Shown here piece after piece: positions 47,080 through 57,101 of a DNA stretch of 64,000 nucleotides. A program made the position numbers and the translations under genes. This DNA comes from Planctomycetales bacterium. GTDB taxonomy: Bacteria; Planctomycetota; Planctomycetia; Planctomycetales; Planctomycetaceae. Positions within the stretch are counted from its first letter, which is position 1, and each line of letters opens with the position of its first letter. The DNA lies in contig JAPLOA010000076.1 in the NCBI GenBank assembly GCA_026400835.1, positions 186,001 through 250,000 of the forward strand, written 5' to 3'. Below the pieces are notes generated by a model. That model saw nothing but the letters and a program-made list of their open reading frames with translations, had not been told where the DNA came from and did not search any database.

Positions 47080-47817
47080 TTACTGTGCTTTGGTCTGTCG
47101 AAGTTCCTCAACGGCTTTCCGCAGCTCGTTCAGCTCGGAACGCAGATGTTCATTTTCATTGCGAAGCTTGTGAATCTCGTCACCAACTTCAGGTCGATGG
47201 GCCTTCATTGAAGCCTCGATCGCACGGGCAAGTTCCTCTTTCGCAGCGTGTCGTTCTTTCTCCATCGCTTCAGCACGATTCATGAGTTCATGAGCCATGT
47301 CGTGCATCTCTGCAGCCTTCAGATTCTCCGCAGCCATTCGCACATGCCTGATTCGTCGCGATGCTTGCTCCAGCTTTTCGGCATGCTCTCGATGTTGCGG
47401 CGGAATCTCAGGCTTCTGATGACGTTTGATTAGCTCGCCAAGTTTGCGCTCCGTACCGGTGATCTGTTCACGCAACTCGAAAATCTCATGCTCCGGGGCC
47501 TTTGCAGCCTCAGCTTTTTCTCGTGCTGCTCTAAGATCCTGTAGCCGCTCTTTCAGATGAGCAATATCCGGATTCTCCGGTCGGTGATTCGGACCTTTCT
47601 CTCCTGATAGCTCCATCACCCGAGCGATGAGTTCCTTTGACTCCTGAAACAGCTTCTCGGCTTCATCCTTATGGCCGTTCTCAAGCAATTGAGCTGCCTC
47701 AGACTTCACAGCCTGGGCTCGCGCTGTCAGTTCTTCCGCCTCATCGGCGTTCACGAATCCCGGCGAAACTGAGACAACTGCTGACAAAACAAGACTGGCA
47801 AGCGTGGCAAATCGCAT
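47080..47817 (-). CDS. Exported coiled-coil protein
   Basis: 245 residues with a signal peptide ending near GFVNADE. The rest is almost entirely charged helix with heptad patterns (AEELTARAQAVKSEAAQLLENG, LKERLQDLRAAREKAEA, RNENEHLRSELNELRKAVEELRQ), predicting two or more long coiled coils broken around residue 90 (GPNHRPENPD). No catalytic motif. Likely a periplasmic structural or spacer protein. It is convergent with the phosphoesterase gene. Confidence 0.75.
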   Translation of the reverse strand: MRFATLASLVLSAVVSVSPGFVNADEAEELTARAQAVKSEAAQLLENGHKDEAEKLFQESKELIARVMELSGEKGPNHRPENPDIAHLKERLQDLRAAREKAEAAKAPEHEIFELREQITGTERKLGELIKRHQKPEIPPQHREHAEKLEQASRRIRHVRMAAENLKAAEMHDMAHELMNRAEAMEKERHAAKEELARAIEASMKAHRPEVGDEIHKLRNENEHLRSELNELRKAVEELRQTKAQ

Positions 47818-47983
47818 GGAGTAACCTTTTTTTGAGGTCGGTGCTTACTACGAGGCAGGAGCTGAAGTCTAAAGACTTGCGGCACAAGCGACCAGAGGTT
47901 CTTCAGCAACGAAGCGTCTGCGTTCCGAACGCTGCACCACTCTTCAAAAAAAAGCGAAAGCAGACCCCTCAAGTACGTGCAGC

Positions 47984-49087
47984 TCAGGCAATGTCAACTA
48001 TCCTCGGGCCGAGAACTTCGAAACGCGGCTCTATCCCAAGCCCTGGCTTTGTGCTTGCCTGCATATACCCGTTCACGCGCTGGGGAGCACCTGAGGCATT
48101 ACTAACGTTGACATAGCTGTTGAAATCCGTGCTGGTGAAACGGAATTCTTCAGGCGTGCTGTGAGCAAGATGTGCGATGGCAGCAGTTGTGATGTCGCCA
48201 CCCCAACTGTCTTCAAGCGTCATTCCGATTCCCATCGACACACACAGGTCACGAACCTGCTTAGTCTTCGTCAGTCCACCGAGCTTGCTGATTTTCAGAT
48301 TAACAACGTCCATCGCAAGATCTGCTTTGGCTCGCAGCAACATTTCGAGGCTGTCGACATTCTCATCAAGCACGAACGGATGGTCTGTGTTTCTGCGGAC
48401 TGCGAGACATTCTTCGTAAGTCAGGCAGGGTTGTTCGATATAGACATCGACACTTCGAACGGCACGAACAACTCGCATCGCTTCGTGCTGCGTCCATCCG
48501 GTATTTGCATCAGCAACCAGTCGATCCGACGGGAGCAACATCGAACGAACAGCGTGGATCCGTTCAATATCAGTATCCGGATCACCACCAACTTTAAGCT
48601 GAAAGCGGGTGTAGCCATCAGCTCGATATCCGGCGACTTTGCGAGCCATCTCTTCGGCAGATTCCTGAGAGATCGCTCTGTAAAGTCGGACACTTTCGCC
48701 AAAACGGCCGCCCATCAGCACACAGACCGGCAGTCCAGTTGCCTTTCCGAGGATATCCCAACAAGCGATATCGATTCCTGCTTTCACGTAAGGATGCCCC
48801 TTGAGAGCAGCATCCATGCGATGATTCAGGACATAAAGCTGTCGCGGATCATAACCGATCAGATGTGGACCGAGTTCCTTCAGTCCAGCACGCACGCCTT
48901 CGGCATAGGCTGGCAGATAGAACGGCCCCAAAGGACACACTTCACCGTAACCGATCAGCCCACAATCTGTTTCGACCCCGACGACGGTACTGTCAAAAAC
49001 AGAGACAGACTTACCGCCAGACCACTTGTAAGTCCCCTCGTGCAACGGAAGGTCAACTCGATGCGCAAAGATACGGGCGATTTTCAT
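47984..49087 (-). CDS. Enolase-superfamily dehydratase/racemase, cis-3-hydroxy-L-proline dehydratase-like
   Basis: 367 residues from the ATG at 49087; a longer frame to 49300 enters the argC intergenic space and has no ribosome-binding site. It has the mandelate racemase/muconate lactonising (MR/MLE) layout: capping domain residues to about 125, then a TIM barrel with [22 protein letters not shown] (metal Asp), YIEQPC, and LDENVDS, ending in [12 protein letters not shown]. These blocks most resemble cis-3-hydroxy-L-proline dehydratases and proline-betaine-type epimerases. The enzyme needs Mg2+ and acts on an alpha-proton of a carboxylate. The assignment to hydroxyproline breakdown is from memory of the family, not from neighbours. 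Confidence 0.8.
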   Translation of the reverse strand: MKIARIFAHRVDLPLHEGTYKWSGGKSVSVFDSTVVGVETDCGLIGYGEVCPLGPFYLPAYAEGVRAGLKELGPHLIGYDPRQLYVLNHRMDAALKGHPYVKAGIDIACWDILGKATGLPVCVLMGGRFGESVRLYRAISQESAEEMARKVAGYRADGYTRFQLKVGGDPDTDIERIHAVRSMLLPSDRLVADANTGWTQHEAMRVVRAVRSVDVYIEQPCLTYEECLAVRRNTDHPFVLDENVDSLEMLLRAKADLAMDVVNLKISKLGGLTKTKQVRDLCVSMGIGMTLEDSWGGDITTAAIAHLAHSTPEEFRFTSTDFNSYVNVSNASGAPQRVNGYMQASTKPGLGIEPRFEVLGPRIVDIA

Positions 49088-49265
49088 GGGAGACTCTGAA
49101 ATAATGCGTTTGTGCAAGAACCGAAAACCAGAAACCTCGGCGACACTGCCCTCACGCCGACCTCGAACACGTCGGCCTACAACCTCATTCCTTTGCCGAG
49201 AGGCGTTCGTCCGAAAACTGAACACCGAAAACCCTGACCGGTCGGCTAACGCCGTAACACTCGCC

Positions 49266-50285
49266 TTAGTTCGGCAATAACATCCCGGTTCTTTGATCAA
49301 GACCCAGCATGATGTTCATATTCTGTACGGCAACTCCACTAGCCCCTTTGATCAGATTGTCGATCGCCGCAAACACCACCAACTGATCTCGATTGAAGCG
49401 GACTGAGATGTCACAAAAGTTTGTATACGAGACGTCTTTTGTGTTTGGGATATGGTCAACAATTCGAATGAATGGCTGCCCAGCATAAAAGCTGCGGTAA
49501 ATCTCAAGCAACTGAGCCTGCGTTTGCGGAGCCTTCAAGCGAGGATAAATGGAACAGAAGATTCCTCGATCCATCGGCATCAGATGAGGGTTGAAGGCAA
49601 CCTGAACGCCAGCACCACAGACATCCGTGAGCACCTGTTCAATCTCTGGCGTATGTCTGTGTTTGCCAATGCTGTACGCGGTCACAGACTCATTGCACTC
49701 GGAAAACAGATTGGACAACTTCGGCGTCCGCCCTGCTCCGCTGATGCCGCTCTTTGCATCGATAATGATTCCGATGGGTTCAATCACTTTTGCCTGAAGT
49801 AGCGGAGCCAGAGCCAGAATAGACGTGCTGGTATAGCAGCCAGGATTCGCAACCAACTCCGCATTCGGAATACGATCGGCATAAATCTCGGGCAAGCCAT
49901 AGACAGCAGTGCTCAGACGTGTAGGGTCCGTGTGAACATGCTCGTACCACGTTTCATAAACGCCCGGATCTCTGAGCCGATAGTCCGCACTGAGATCAAC
50001 AACGCGACAGCCGGCCTCAAGCAACTGCGGGATCGCCTCCATACTCGCCGTGTGCGGCAGACAGCAAAACGCAATGTCACACAGCTTTCCGGCCTGTTCT
50101 GCCGAGAGGTTTTCGCATCGCAAACTGAAGAGCCCTGTTAGCGACGGGTGAACTTCGCTCAAAAGGGGTTTGTTCTCCTGACGAGTCGTCGCAGCGACAA
50201 CTTCCGCCTGCGGATGGCGGGCGAGGATCTTCAGGAGTTCAAGAGCGGTATAGCCGGTTGCACCGAGAATCGAGATTCGAGCCAT
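49266..50285 (-). CDS. argC: N-acetyl-gamma-glutamyl-phosphate reductase
   Basis: 339 residues from the ATG at 50285; the frame is open to 50450 but the NAD-binding start [19 protein letters not shown] must be near the N-terminus. The enzyme reduces N-acetyl-glutamyl phosphate to the semialdehyde with NADPH in arginine synthesis. The glycine motif GATGYT is at 8-13 and the catalytic cysteine is C150 in [17 protein letters not shown] and the C-terminal [17 protein letters not shown] are further landmarks. Length and motifs match the long type of ArgC. No other arginine genes lie nearby. Confidence 0.95.
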   Translation of the reverse strand: MARISILGATGYTALELLKILARHPQAEVVAATTRQENKPLLSEVHPSLTGLFSLRCENLSAEQAGKLCDIAFCCLPHTASMEAIPQLLEAGCRVVDLSADYRLRDPGVYETWYEHVHTDPTRLSTAVYGLPEIYADRIPNAELVANPGCYTSTSILALAPLLQAKVIEPIGIIIDAKSGISGAGRTPKLSNLFSECNESVTAYSIGKHRHTPEIEQVLTDVCGAGVQVAFNPHLMPMDRGIFCSIYPRLKAPQTQAQLLEIYRSFYAGQPFIRIVDHIPNTKDVSYTNFCDISVRFNRDQLVVFAAIDNLIKGASGVAVQNMNIMLGLDQRTGMLLPN

Positions 50286-50747
50286 GTGGGTCGCCGTAGC
50301 GGAAAGAGGCGTTTGGGAAGAGTTGATAATCTTCACGGCCCCGGAGTATAGAGGTCGACACCTGGCACTCAACGACAGCATATCAACCGTCCGGCAGTTT
50401 CTGCAGATTCGGAGTCTTCGAGTTACCCAAAAAAATCCTGGAGAATCCACAGCTCCGCTCAGAGTCCAAGGAGCAGAAAACGCCTCCGCGACCGACTATC
50501 GCCTCGAAATCCGGCAGCGATAGCACTATCCAGGTCATTGGCCGCAAGACTTGCTCGTCCAGCTCTCCAAAATACTTCTTTAGCGTCACGACCGGTGCTT
50601 TCCGCAGAAGTGTCAAATCCGGAATCATCCGCACATCCCTCACATTTTAACTCAACAGAACAGGTTTGAACCGCCGATCGATATGAGTAACCGTCACTGC
50701 CGGCGCATCCGGCACACATTCTCTGTACGGCTCGATCGGAACAATCG
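50286..50747. other. Intergenic region between divergent genes
   Basis: About 460 bases carrying the promoters of argC and the giant autotransporter-like gene. Two minus-strand frames (50383-50643 and 50459-50788) are open here but are not convincing. No hairpin or repeat noticed. Confidence 0.4.
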
Positions 50748-53700
50748 ATGAAACCCACACGAATCTTTGCCACGGCTTCTCTGATCATCAGCAGCGTTGC
50801 TCTGATAACAGCCGCCAGTATCTCCGTCGGAGATGAACCCGGTGTTGTCCGGATGGCAGCGTTTAAGCCACAGGACGGAGCATCTGCTCCGGCCCCGACA
50901 CCGGATCCCGTGGGATCAGATGGTGTGGCAACAATGAATCAGCCGCCTGCGTCCTCTGAGCTGTATCCACAACCCGGCAACTATGCTCCCTACTTTGAGC
51001 GTTCGTTTGCCGTGACGGAAGCGGTGCCAAACGTCTTCTATCAGCCGGTTCAGCCATTCGGCCCGATTGTCATGTTCGAAACGAACACTGATGACGGGAT
51101 CGGGTTCAACAATGGCTACCAGCGAGTGAATGCCCGATTGCCGTATCACATCATTCCTAACACGAATGTGTTGATCACGGATTTGTCCGCATCGGTAACA
51201 TTCGATGGGTTGCCAGTGGCGAATGGCGGGCTTGTGTACCGCCGCTACGACGACGCCTATAACCGAATTTTCGGTGTGAACGCCTTCCTCGATTACGACA
51301 AGGGCTACGGCTACAACGAGTGGTATCGGGGAACGTTGGGTTTTGAATCACTCGGTCGCTATGTCGACTTCCGTGCAAACGGTTACTTCATGTTGGGTGA
51401 CGACACATCCATTTTGAGTAACACGCTGCTCGCAGGTCTGCAATTGCAGGGCAACAATGCATTTAACCAGCGTCAGCAGGTTGCATCAAATGCCTACTCT
51501 GGATTCGACCTTGAAACTGGTGGACCAATCCCATTGCTTGGTCAGTACGGTCAGAACCTCTATGGAGGAGCCTACTACCTGACCAACAATAACGGTGGCG
51601 ACACTGTTGGCTTCCAGGCTCGATGGGAGGCTCTGATCACTCAGAACCTCACCGTGAACACTCGCCTGACATCAGACGACACGTTTGGTACGAACATCTG
51701 GACGGCATTGCAGTACGAGATTCCGAACTACAAGGATCGAAGAATTCTGCGACCGCACTCTTCCGTGCGTGAACGCCTGCAGGATCCAGTGTATCGTCAC
51801 AACCGAGTCCACGAAAGCATCGATACGACGGTCACGCTGGAAGCACTTGTCAACAATGGCGAAGACTTTAATAACAACGGGCTGCTGGATGCCGGTGAAG
51901 ATATCGACTGCGACGGAATTCTGGATACAGGCAGCGCACTGCCCTACTTCCTGACCCATATTGATCCCAATGCAACCGCCCCGGGTACAGGTACCTTTGA
52001 AGATCCATTCAGCACGCTTCAGGCGGCAGCACTCGCGAACAATGCAGGTATTGATATCTTCCGAATTGCACCGCGGGCCGACGACTCGGGTACGGGGCTG
52101 ACAGTCAACGGCGGATTCTCTCTGTTTGACGATCAGATCATGTTGTCGTCCATCCAGGACTACAACCTCGGTGCTCCCGGAACGACCGGAAGTGTAATCC
52201 TCGGGGTTCCAACGACAACGAATCTGGGACCACTGGTCAGCAATCCCACGATGGGTGCTGGCGGCAGCGTGATTCACCTTGCCAACAACAACCGCGTCGT
52301 TGGAATGCGACTTAACGCAGCTAATGCTGCTGGCACCATCTTCGGAGATGGCTTCCGGAATGCATTGCCGATCACAAACGCTTACCTGACCTCAAACGTT
52401 GTTAGAAACTACGTGACGGGTGCCAACCTGCAAGATGTCACTGGCAAGATTGAAATCGTCGGGAATCAGTTCACAGGCCTGGCAGGAGTTTCAACTGACG
52501 GCGTCAATCTTTCGGCCGCTGCAGGGTCGGACGTCGACCTGCTGCTGTCCAACAACACTGCCTCTAATAACAGCCTTACAGGATTCACGGTTGTTGCAAA
52601 GGCTGGAAGCACAATCGAAGCTGACGATCCGGATGGGGCTCACTGCGTCACTGGAATTCTCGACAACACAGCTATCGATAACGGAACCGGCTTCAGAACC
52701 GAAGCATTGGCTGGAGCGACCTTCAACGCCCTGGTCGAAGGAAACACAGCGACAGGCAACACTCTTGATGGCTTCTCAGCCACAGCGAATGGTGCGGGCA
52801 GCACCTACAATCTCGTGAGCATGGCCGACAACGTCTTCAGCAACAACCTGGGGAATGGTGCATTCATTCATTTCCTGAACGGCGGTCTCTTCACATCAAG
52901 CACAGAAGATCTTGATGGAGATGGCACTCTGGATGCGGGTGAAGATCTGAATGGCAATGATCGGCTCGACCTTGGGATCGTATCGAACAACATGAACCAG
53001 AACAGTGTTTCCGGCCTCTCGATAATTGGTGAAGACGCCAGCAACGGCGTCTTTGACATTGGCGGTCCATCACAGACTCTTGGAAACACCTTCCTCGGAA
53101 ACGAGTTTGCGGGGGTGTCAACAGACCTGCAGGATACCTCAACAGCGAGGATCAACGCCCTGTTTAATACCGTGACAGGAAGCTCTGCGGGAACGCCAGC
53201 CAGCTTCACAGTGGTACTTGACTTCATTGATCCGGGCCAGGCGGGATTCGTGGATCTGTTCGGCGAAACGTTGAACCCGTTCGATGTCACGAACTACGGA
53301 TTCGCTCCGGCTCAGTATGACATTGTTACTAACTCAGTGCTCGATACAGTGCGTAACTACTATCGCCAGATTCCTACCGTCACTCAGGACGCACGAAGCT
53401 CTATTCCTGATGGAATGGAGTTAGATATCGACTTCATCATCGGCGACAACGGTGTTGCTCCATCTAACGGAGCCACTGAGTACTACGTAATGAATATTGG
53501 GGACACAACAGCAGGCTCAACAGCAGCTGGCGGGCTTGCGATCCTGGGAGCGATAAGAAACGCATCTGGAAATGGTCCGAACTTCGTTGTCAACGGTGAC
53601 GATACCGGCACCGTTTATGCAGACACGTTGACAACCTTCGGACCTCTAACGCCTGCCAATGCGTTTGATATCCGAGCTCAGTCACTCAGTGACGCTCCGG

Positions 53701-56700
53701 CTCACGCGGCTGCAGCACTGACATCCGGTAATCTGACGTTTACGCGTCGAGCACTGGGACTGGTTGTCTCACATGAAATCGGACACAACCTTTCGCTGGA
53801 ACACGTCGACGATACGGGAGCCGTAACACCGACAGGAGCTAACCCAATCATGGGCACCCCGGCACCTCCATACCTGCTGCCGATTCAGACGCTCATCGAG
53901 CCAGCCGAGTTTGCATTTTCTGCAACTCACCTTGCAGAAGGCCCCGGAGACACAACTCGACAGCAATTTGACATCGACCAGCTTGCGGCCGCAGTCGGAT
54001 TGCGAGCTGCATCATCCGGCAGCCCAACGGAAAACGGGATTGTTATCAACGCCTCTGACAACGCTCGACTGCTGAACTCGACGTTCAACAATAACACAAT
54101 CAGGGCAGCAAGTCAGAACGGTATCTCAGTTGTGATGAACGACAGTGCAGTGGCCGATCGCGTCACGATCCAGTCCAATGCAATTACGAATGGCGGAGGA
54201 AACGGTATCAATCTTGTTGCTGATGGAGCGAACGCGGAAATCACGACTGCGAATGTCGGCGGGAGTGGAACCAACACCTATAATGGGGTCGTCTTTAATC
54301 AGGGGAACACAGTTGATAATAACGCCGGAGATGGCTTCCGTGCTCTGGCTGCCAACGGGGGCACCATTAACGGCAATCTGCTGGACAACAGCCTGACCAA
54401 CAACCTTGGTAATGGTGCGGCTCTGATGATTGACAACGGTGGCTTTGTCGACTTCGGCACAGTTGTCAACAATCGAGTCATCAGTGGAAACACGATTACT
54501 GGTAACGGCAGAGCGGGCCTGCTGCTTAATCAGCTGACAAATCCGGACACAGAAGCACAACTGGACGCCACGGTGCTTGGGAATACGCTGTCAAACAACG
54601 CGGGCGGCGGCATCCTGTCACGCCTGAACGGAGCCAACAACAATCCGCCTGCAGCCCCGGTGACACCAAACAACAATCGTCTCAATCTGGTAGTAGGCGG
54701 CACAGCAGCCACAGACGCCAATACAATCAATGCCAACGGTGACGTGGGAATTGGTGTCCAGGTTGCCGGCAACGGTTCTGCAGACGTAACGATCACAAAT
54801 ACGACCGTCACAGGCACAATAAATGGTGCTGATCCACTACTCAATGGATCAGGCATTCACCTCAATCGAGCCGACTCATCGCTCCTGACAGCGACCCTCG
54901 ACAATGTCACTTCAACAGGTAATGCAGGTGATGGTCTTCGAGTAGAGACCCAGGGCAGTGACAAGACAGATCCGAACCTTCCGATCCCGAACACTCCAAA
55001 CACGGTGATTGTCACAGATAGCGATTTCTCGAACAACACTCTGAATGGTGCGTTCTTCCAGACACGCGGCGATTCAACGCTGATTGGTGACATGTCCAAC
55101 AGCCAGATTACAAACAATGGCCAGAACGGCATCGTGGTTCAGACGGCCGAGAACTCTTCGTTCGGTGACCCAACAATCGGGCCTCCTCCCGGTCGACGTT
55201 CACTGTTCAATGGTCTGATTGTTGAAGACAACGGGAATGATGGCGTACAGATTACGGCCACACAGAACTCTCGTACTCTTCTGGAAATCAATAGTACTGT
55301 GAACCCAACAAGCATCTCCAACAATGGTGGAGACGGAGTTGGTATTACCACGACCGGGGGTCGTTCAGATATCCTGATCACTTCCGGAGCTGCCACAACG
55401 ACGATCAGTGGTAATGGCACCACGGCAGGTGGTAATGGTGTTCGATGGGATGCAAGCGGAGCATCCGAGGGTGTTGTGCGAGTCACAAAGACAGGCATCC
55501 GAGGAAGCGTCGCCGGAGCATCTGAAGACGTCAACAATAACGGTATCCTTGACGCCGGCGAAGATCTCAACAACAACGGTGACATTGATGTGGCCGATGG
55601 TGACGGCATCCAGGCCAACTTCTCTGACAACGCGACTGCAACTTTGGTTGTCGGTAACGTGGGAGAAGGAAACAGGATTCAGAACAATGAAGATGATGGT
55701 ATCGCGATCACGGCAACCGGTTCTGATGTTACTGGAAACCCACGACCGATTATCACCATCACGGATAACATCATTGGTGGCACACTCAACGGCCTGCAGG
55801 CCGGAAATGGTGGAGACGGTGTCAGTCTGAACGTCTTCGGAGGTACTGCCGTTGGAATTGCCCCTGCGGCAGTAGATAACTCAATCACAGCAGCTTCACC
55901 AGGGACAGACGCGTTCAACGGAAGACTGGGTGTCTCTGAAACAGGTGCAATTCCACAATTCACCATGACGGAGAATATTGTCAGCAACAACAACGGACGA
56001 GGCGTCAACATTGCTCTGACGGGTGCGTCAGGGAGAAGAGATCGCGAATTCGGCAATGCAATCTTTGATCCTGTCCGCATCCGGCTTGATGACAACACGA
56101 TCGTCTCGAACGGAGCAGAAGGTATCTTCTACCGTGCAGATTCTGACATGAACCAGAGTCGCTTCGTGTTCCTGCAGAACTTCCCGGATCCTCCATTTGC
56201 AGGCTTTGACAACCTGAACTTTAGTCCGTTTCAGGCACAGTTCCTGAACTTCAATGTAGGCAGCGTCAACGGCAATACGGCTTACCTTGCTCCTTACCTG
56301 AATCTGCGAACAGTCCAGAACAGCTTGTTCACCGTGACAAACAACACTGTTCAGAACAACGGCGTGAACGGTATCACAGGGGAAGGTATCCGCATTGACG
56401 TGGGAACAGGGGCTTATGTGGCTGCTGATATCCGTAACAATGCTTTGGGAGGAAACCTGCAGGAAGACCTGGTCACTTCATCCTTCTTGTCAGCTGGAAA
56501 TACATTCGACTCGGTTGATGATTCCGGTGACCTGACCTTCGACTATGTCTATCTGGATGACACAGCTCAACTCGACATGCGATTCCTGAACAATAGCGGC
56601 AATCAGGTGGCACCAAGCGACTTTGGAGCTATCTACACGAATGCAGATCCTCTGAAGCAGCAGTTCTTCGGAGCCATCGGAGTCACCCTGCGAGACGCGG

Positions 56701-56870
56701 GTCTGTTCCAGGTTGATAACGGACCAAACCTGAACAATCCAAACAACGTCTTTACAAACTTCGGAGTGACGCAGGATATTCAGGCAGCTTTCACAACCGG
56801 AAACTACAACATCCGAGCTGCGGCGGATCCCGCCTTCCCGAACCTTGGCTTTGCTCCATTCCTCCCATAA
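50748..56870 (+). CDS. Inverse-autotransporter-like giant surface protein with beta-helix passenger and embedded metzincin protease
   Basis: 2040 residues. Signal peptide: residues 1-27. About 70-350 resembles an inverse autotransporter (intimin/invasin, type Ve) beta-barrel: alternating short strands with NRIFGVNAFLDYD and GTLGFESLGRYVDFRANGYF. The passenger is C-terminal to the barrel, as expected for type Ve. It is rich in Asn/Gly/Thr repeats typical of a right-handed beta-helix. From about 845 to 1090 the repeats pause for a metzincin domain: HEIGHNLSLEH (H1009, E1010, H1013, H1019) with a Met-turn at M1035 in NPIMGTP. Three Asp/Asn-rich calcium-type stretches (starting DFNNNGLLDAGED near 376, DLDGDGTLDAGED near 723, DVNNNGILDAGED near 1595) punctuate the helix. 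A terminator follows the stop. Confidence 0.85.
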   Translation: MKPTRIFATASLIISSVALITAASISVGDEPGVVRMAAFKPQDGASAPAPTPDPVGSDGVATMNQPPASSELYPQPGNYAPYFERSFAVTEAVPNVFYQPVQPFGPIVMFETNTDDGIGFNNGYQRVNARLPYHIIPNTNVLITDLSASVTFDGLPVANGGLVYRRYDDAYNRIFGVNAFLDYDKGYGYNEWYRGTLGFESLGRYVDFRANGYFMLGDDTSILSNTLLAGLQLQGNNAFNQRQQVASNAYSGFDLETGGPIPLLGQYGQNLYGGAYYLTNNNGGDTVGFQARWEALITQNLTVNTRLTSDDTFGTNIWTALQYEIPNYKDRRILRPHSSVRERLQDPVYRHNRVHESIDTTVTLEALVNNGEDFNNNGLLDAGEDIDCDGILDTGSALPYFLTHIDPNATAPGTGTFEDPFSTLQAAALANNAGIDIFRIAPRADDSGTGLTVNGGFSLFDDQIMLSSIQDYNLGAPGTTGSVILGVPTTTNLGPLVSNPTMGAGGSVIHLANNNRVVGMRLNAANAAGTIFGDGFRNALPITNAYLTSNVVRNYVTGANLQDVTGKIEIVGNQFTGLAGVSTDGVNLSAAAGSDVDLLLSNNTASNNSLTGFTVVAKAGSTIEADDPDGAHCVTGILDNTAIDNGTGFRTEALAGATFNALVEGNTATGNTLDGFSATANGAGSTYNLVSMADNVFSNNLGNGAFIHFLNGGLFTSSTEDLDGDGTLDAGEDLNGNDRLDLGIVSNNMNQNSVSGLSIIGEDASNGVFDIGGPSQTLGNTFLGNEFAGVSTDLQDTSTARINALFNTVTGSSAGTPASFTVVLDFIDPGQAGFVDLFGETLNPFDVTNYGFAPAQYDIVTNSVLDTVRNYYRQIPTVTQDARSSIPDGMELDIDFIIGDNGVAPSNGATEYYVMNIGDTTAGSTAAGGLAILGAIRNASGNGPNFVVNGDDTGTVYADTLTTFGPLTPANAFDIRAQSLSDAPAHAAAALTSGNLTFTRRALGLVVSHEIGHNLSLEHVDDTGAVTPTGANPIMGTPAPPYLLPIQTLIEPAEFAFSATHLAEGPGDTTRQQFDIDQLAAAVGLRAASSGSPTENGIVINASDNARLLNSTFNNNTIRAASQNGISVVMNDSAVADRVTIQSNAITNGGGNGINLVADGANAEITTANVGGSGTNTYNGVVFNQGNTVDNNAGDGFRALAANGGTINGNLLDNSLTNNLGNGAALMIDNGGFVDFGTVVNNRVISGNTITGNGRAGLLLNQLTNPDTEAQLDATVLGNTLSNNAGGGILSRLNGANNNPPAAPVTPNNNRLNLVVGGTAATDANTINANGDVGIGVQVAGNGSADVTITNTTVTGTINGADPLLNGSGIHLNRADSSLLTATLDNVTSTGNAGDGLRVETQGSDKTDPNLPIPNTPNTVIVTDSDFSNNTLNGAFFQTRGDSTLIGDMSNSQITNNGQNGIVVQTAENSSFGDPTIGPPPGRRSLFNGLIVEDNGNDGVQITATQNSRTLLEINSTVNPTSISNNGGDGVGITTTGGRSDILITSGAATTTISGNGTTAGGNGVRWDASGASEGVVRVTKTGIRGSVAGASEDVNNNGILDAGEDLNNNGDIDVADGDGIQANFSDNATATLVVGNVGEGNRIQNNEDDGIAITATGSDVTGNPRPIITITDNIIGGTLNGLQAGNGGDGVSLNVFGGTAVGIAPAAVDNSITAASPGTDAFNGRLGVSETGAIPQFTMTENIVSNNNGRGVNIALTGASGRRDREFGNAIFDPVRIRLDDNTIVSNGAEGIFYRADSDMNQSRFVFLQNFPDPPFAGFDNLNFSPFQAQFLNFNVGSVNGNTAYLAPYLNLRTVQNSLFTVTNNTVQNNGVNGITGEGIRIDVGTGAYVAADIRNNALGGNLQEDLVTSSFLSAGNTFDSVDDSGDLTFDYVYLDDTAQLDMRFLNNSGNQVAPSDFGAIYTNADPLKQQFFGAIGVTLRDAGLFQVDNGPNLNNPNNVFTNFGVTQDIQAAFTTGNYNIRAAADPAFPNLGFAPFLP

Positions 56871-56901
56871 ACTGGTTGAACAGCAAAACCGGATCTGACT
56901 C

Positions 56902-56935
56902 ACAGGAGCCCCGAATTTCGGCGGCTCCTGTTTTT
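56902..56935 (+). terminator. Rho-independent terminator of the giant surface-protein gene
   Basis: 9-bp stem (56902-56910 with 56923-56931), with an inner CCGA/TCGG stem, followed by TTTTT and GTTT. It starts 32 bases after the stop codon. Confidence 0.9.
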
Positions 56936-57101
56936 GTTTAACGATCAAAACTCGTCAGACGGCAGTCGTTGAAAAATTCCGCAGTCCTGAACGAAGCCTG
57001 ATAAACAGCAGGGACTAAAGACCGCGAAGCCGAACAAGATTACCGTCGTCGACGGCAAATCCTGCTTCAAAGTCTGGAGAAGCGATCCGTCCAAAACTAT
57101 A

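Noticed and set aside
50383-50788. Minus-strand frames upstream of the giant surface-protein gene
   Set aside because: No ribosome-binding site, no domain, and the two frames overlap each other; they are best read as intergenic sequence.
51672-56948. Long antisense frames opposite the surface-protein gene
   Set aside because: They mirror the low-complexity repeats of the coding strand and lack any conserved motif; the plus-strand frame has clear domains.
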